DNA of 64,000 nucleotides, taken from assembly GCF_002847445.1 (NCBI RefSeq), contig NZ_CP025430.1, forward strand, positions 3,087,001-3,151,000, in the 5' to 3' direction. This document shows positions 62,257-64,000 of the stretch, in pieces. The number at the start of each line of letters is the position of its first letter. Within the stretch, counting starts at the first letter, position 1. Position numbers and translations under genes: made by a program. Origin of the DNA: Paracoccus zhejiangensis (lineage in GTDB: Bacteria > Pseudomonadota > Alphaproteobacteria > Rhodobacterales > Rhodobacteraceae). Below the pieces are notes generated by a model. It had not been told where the DNA came from. It made no database searches and was given only the letters and a program-made list of their open reading frames with translations.

Positions 62257-63243
62257 TCAGGCCGGAAAGCCCTTGGCCCGCCGCAGCTGGCCGGTGACGA
62301 TGCCGCGCCAGTTCTTCTGGTCGCCGGTCAGATAGGTCTCGACCACCGGATGACCCGCGTCGAGCACACCCAGATGCACCAGCAGGGCGGTGATCGCCGC
62401 CTCGCTGGCCCGGGTGCCGCCGTCGAGGATCTTCAGTGCCACGCCCAGCTTCTTCTCGGGAATGATGGCGACAAAGACCGCCTCGGCCCCGGTCTTCACC
62501 GCGACACGGCCCTGCATCGCCCGCATCAGCGCCGTGCAGGCGCGGCCCTCGCCGGCGACGAGTTCGGGAAAGGCGCACATCGCCTGGACCAGCGAGGCCA
62601 TTGCCTCGCCCCGCGCCCCGCCGCCGGGGGCGGCAAAGGCGGCCATGGCGCGGGCAAGCCCGGTGATCGTGCCGGCATGGTTCGGGGCCGAGCATCCATC
62701 GATGCCGAAACCGGGGCTGGTCTCGCCCGTCACCTCTTCGAAGGCGGCCTTGCAGGCCAGCTGCACCGGATGATCAAGCTCGACATATTCCGAATTGCCG
62801 CCGAGATGCTGGTTCAGCGTGAGGAAGCCCGCATGCTTGCCCGAGCAGTTGTTGTGCAATTGGCAGGGGCTGGCCCCTGCGCAGGTCAGCCGCGCCGCCT
62901 CGATCCGGTCGCCCGGCATATGCGAGCCGCAGCGCAGGTCGCGTTCCGACAGCCCGCGGTTCTTCAGCCAGCTATCCACCCGCTCGACATGGATGGCGGC
63001 ACCGTTATGGCTGGCGCAGGACAGGGCCAGCTGTTCGGGGCGCAACCCGGCCGCCGCTGCCGCGCCGCTCTCCAGCAGGGGCAGGGCCTGGATCATCTTG
63101 CAGGACGAGCGCGGAAAGATCACCGCCCCGGGATCGCCCCAGGCCTCGACCACGCCCGAGGGGTCGCAGATCACCGCGTGACCGCGATGCACGCTTTCCA
63201 GCATCCCGCCGCGCCACAACTCGATCAGATCAACAGCCGACAT
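62257..63243 (-). CDS. L-asparaginase II-type protein (Rhizobium etli-like)
   Basis: 328 aa from the ATG at 63243. It belongs to the asparaginase_II family that is unrelated to E. coli AnsB and is typified by the R. etli enzyme: VELWRGG-like start (DLIELWRGGMLES), IFPRSSCKMIQALPL, SCASHNGAAIHV, HNNCSGKHAGFL and GIDGCSAPN. The Ser-x-x-Lys of SSCKM and Cys/His residues of CSGKH are expected to form the active site. It hydrolyses asparagine to aspartate and ammonia. Confidence 0.93.
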   Translation of the reverse strand: MSAVDLIELWRGGMLESVHRGHAVICDPSGVVEAWGDPGAVIFPRSSCKMIQALPLLESGAAAAAGLRPEQLALSCASHNGAAIHVERVDSWLKNRGLSERDLRCGSHMPGDRIEAARLTCAGASPCQLHNNCSGKHAGFLTLNQHLGGNSEYVELDHPVQLACKAAFEEVTGETSPGFGIDGCSAPNHAGTITGLARAMAAFAAPGGGARGEAMASLVQAMCAFPELVAGEGRACTALMRAMQGRVAVKTGAEAVFVAIIPEKKLGVALKILDGGTRASEAAITALLVHLGVLDAGHPVVETYLTGDQKNWRGIVTGQLRRAKGFPA

Positions 63244-63393
63244 TCCAAATTTCCCCTGACAATTGCGCGATTTCCCGCCAATGGGCCTTTTTCGCGCCGT
63301 CGATTTTGGGCTATCCTGCCGGCAGTCGGTTGAAAACACCATCGCAATCGGAAACAACGCCGGCAAACAGGCGATTTGGCAGGAGGCCAGAGC

Positions 63394-63915
63394 ATGAAAC
63401 CATTTACGCTGCGCGGCATGTTGGCCATTGCAGTAGCCGCCGGCGGTCTGACCGCCGCGCAGGCACAGGAATCCAACAACGTCGTGGCGACCGAGGGCGA
63501 CTGGACCGTCTTCGCCGCTGACAGCCCCAAGGAATGCTGGGCGGTGTCGCCGCCGAAGTCGACGGTCAACACCCGCGACGGCCAGGCAGTCGAGGTGACG
63601 CGCAGCGACATCCGGCTGTATATCGCCTATCGCCCGGGGCAGGATGGCGAGGTCTCGTTCACCGGCGGTTATCCCTTCGCGCCCGACTCGACCGTCGAGG
63701 TCGATATCGGCGGGCAGAAGTTCAACCTGTTCACCGAGGGCGAAAGCGCCTGGACCGGCAGCCCGTCGGAAGACGGCAAGCTAATCGGTGCGCTGCGCGC
63801 GGGCTCGTCGGCGACGATCACCGGCCGTTCGTCGCGCGGCACCCAGACGCAGGACACGTTCAGCCTGTCGGGCATCACCGCCGCGACCAATACGGCGAAG
63901 GAACGCTGCAAGTAA
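63394..63915 (+). CDS. Invasion-associated locus B (IalB) family protein
   Basis: 173 aa from the ATG at 63394 behind an AGGAGG site. A signal peptide (RGMLAIAVAAGGLTAAQAQ) is followed by the IalB domain: GDWTVFAADSPKECWAVSPP, VTRSDIRLYIAYRPG, EVSFTGGYPFAPDSTVEV and ATNTAKERCK, with two Cys that likely pair. IalB-like proteins are small periplasmic or secreted proteins of unknown activity; in Rhodobacteraceae they are not linked to invasion. It is divergent from the asparaginase gene. Confidence 0.9.
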   Translation: MKPFTLRGMLAIAVAAGGLTAAQAQESNNVVATEGDWTVFAADSPKECWAVSPPKSTVNTRDGQAVEVTRSDIRLYIAYRPGQDGEVSFTGGYPFAPDSTVEVDIGGQKFNLFTEGESAWTGSPSEDGKLIGALRAGSSATITGRSSRGTQTQDTFSLSGITAATNTAKERCK

Positions 63916-63940
63916 CCGGCGGGTTCGGGGCGCTGCGCCC

Positions 63941-63956
63941 GTCGCCTTTCGGCGAC
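63941..63956 (+). terminator. Hairpin after the IalB gene
   Basis: GTCGCC (63941-63946) pairs with GGCGAC (63951-63956) around TTTC, preceded by GGGCGC/GCGCCC. It is followed by TCCGTCGGGTTATTTC and looks like a weak terminator. Bases to 64000 show no gene. Confidence 0.5.
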
Positions 63957-64000
63957 TCCGTCGGGTTATTTCGGCACGGATGAAAGGGTCGGTTGAATTG

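Overview
This is a GC-rich alphaproteobacterial chromosome segment, most likely from Paracoccus or a close relative in the Rhodobacteraceae. The evidence is the gene content and style: a serC-serA pair behind a structured leader, DUF2585, CreA, HspQ and IalB-type proteins, the transglutaminase/ATP-grasp/alpha-E/Anbu set, heavy use of 1-4 base stop/start overlaps, and hairpins ending in an ATATTTTTACC-type tail. The genus is an inference. No rRNA, tRNA, CRISPR array or intact insertion sequence was seen.

Layout. (1) 1-10.9 kb holds two catabolic uptake units. A leftward operon runs TRAP transporter dctP-dctQ-dctM, a RuBisCO-like protein, then a DUF1537 four-carbon acid-sugar kinase that leaves the window. 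A divergent SDR dehydrogenase shares its control region, which has two copies of the palindrome TGACATGTCA. Next, a LysR regulator diverges from a 4-oxalomesaconate-tautomerase-like gene, followed by a tripartite tricarboxylate transporter (tctC and a fused tctA-tctB). (2) 10.9-17.8 kb is a copper island bracketed by two decayed IS3-family transposase fragments. It holds sco-pcuC-sco, a small secreted Cys/Pro protein, an L,D-transpeptidase, and a leftward csoR operon (CsoR repressor, Cys-rich CutF-like small protein, DUF411 protein, cytochrome c, lipoprotein) with a clear CsoR operator. (3) 17.5-18.3 kb has two phage-like leftovers running into the serC leader. (4) 18.3-24.4 kb has serine biosynthesis (serC, serA), housekeeping genes and an RsbW/STAS partner-switch pair. 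(5) 24.7-33.7 kb has the Anbu-associated genes (circularly permuted ATP-grasp, alpha-E, transglutaminase), a STAS-less SulP transporter, a GNAT, a periplasmic nucleotidase, an agmatinase-family enzyme and the Anbu protease itself. (6) 33.7-48.1 kb has a nucleoside-binding NUP protein, an MFS exporter, a malic enzyme-PTA fusion, a glycosyltransferase with trhO, a DASS carboxylate transporter, pncA-pncB, a phosphate transporter, and a tight leftward run of nudix, arfB, nitrilase, GNAT and SnoaL genes. (7) 48.2-61.6 kb has a hybrid histidine kinase and a surface-polysaccharide block: phosphomannomutase, a two-part sulfotransferase, three glycosyltransferases, galE, galU, a kdsB-like gene, cysQ and an ABC export permease. 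(8) 61.6-64 kb has a lipoprotein, a type II-like asparaginase and an IalB protein.

How the genes work together. The left end imports and degrades organic acids. The copper island senses copper (CsoR and possibly two translated leader peptides) and loads it into cytochrome oxidase (Sco and PCuAC). The polysaccharide block makes UDP-glucose, UDP-galactose and mannose phosphate, assembles a glycan, probably sulfates it, and uses CysQ to remove the PAP by-product. The strongest candidates for under-described biology are the two Cys/Pro leader-like genes of the copper island, the RuBisCO-like/kinase/TRAP unit with its paired operators, the split Anbu system, and the sulfotransferase-glycosyltransferase module. 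All functions are read from sequence; none was tested.
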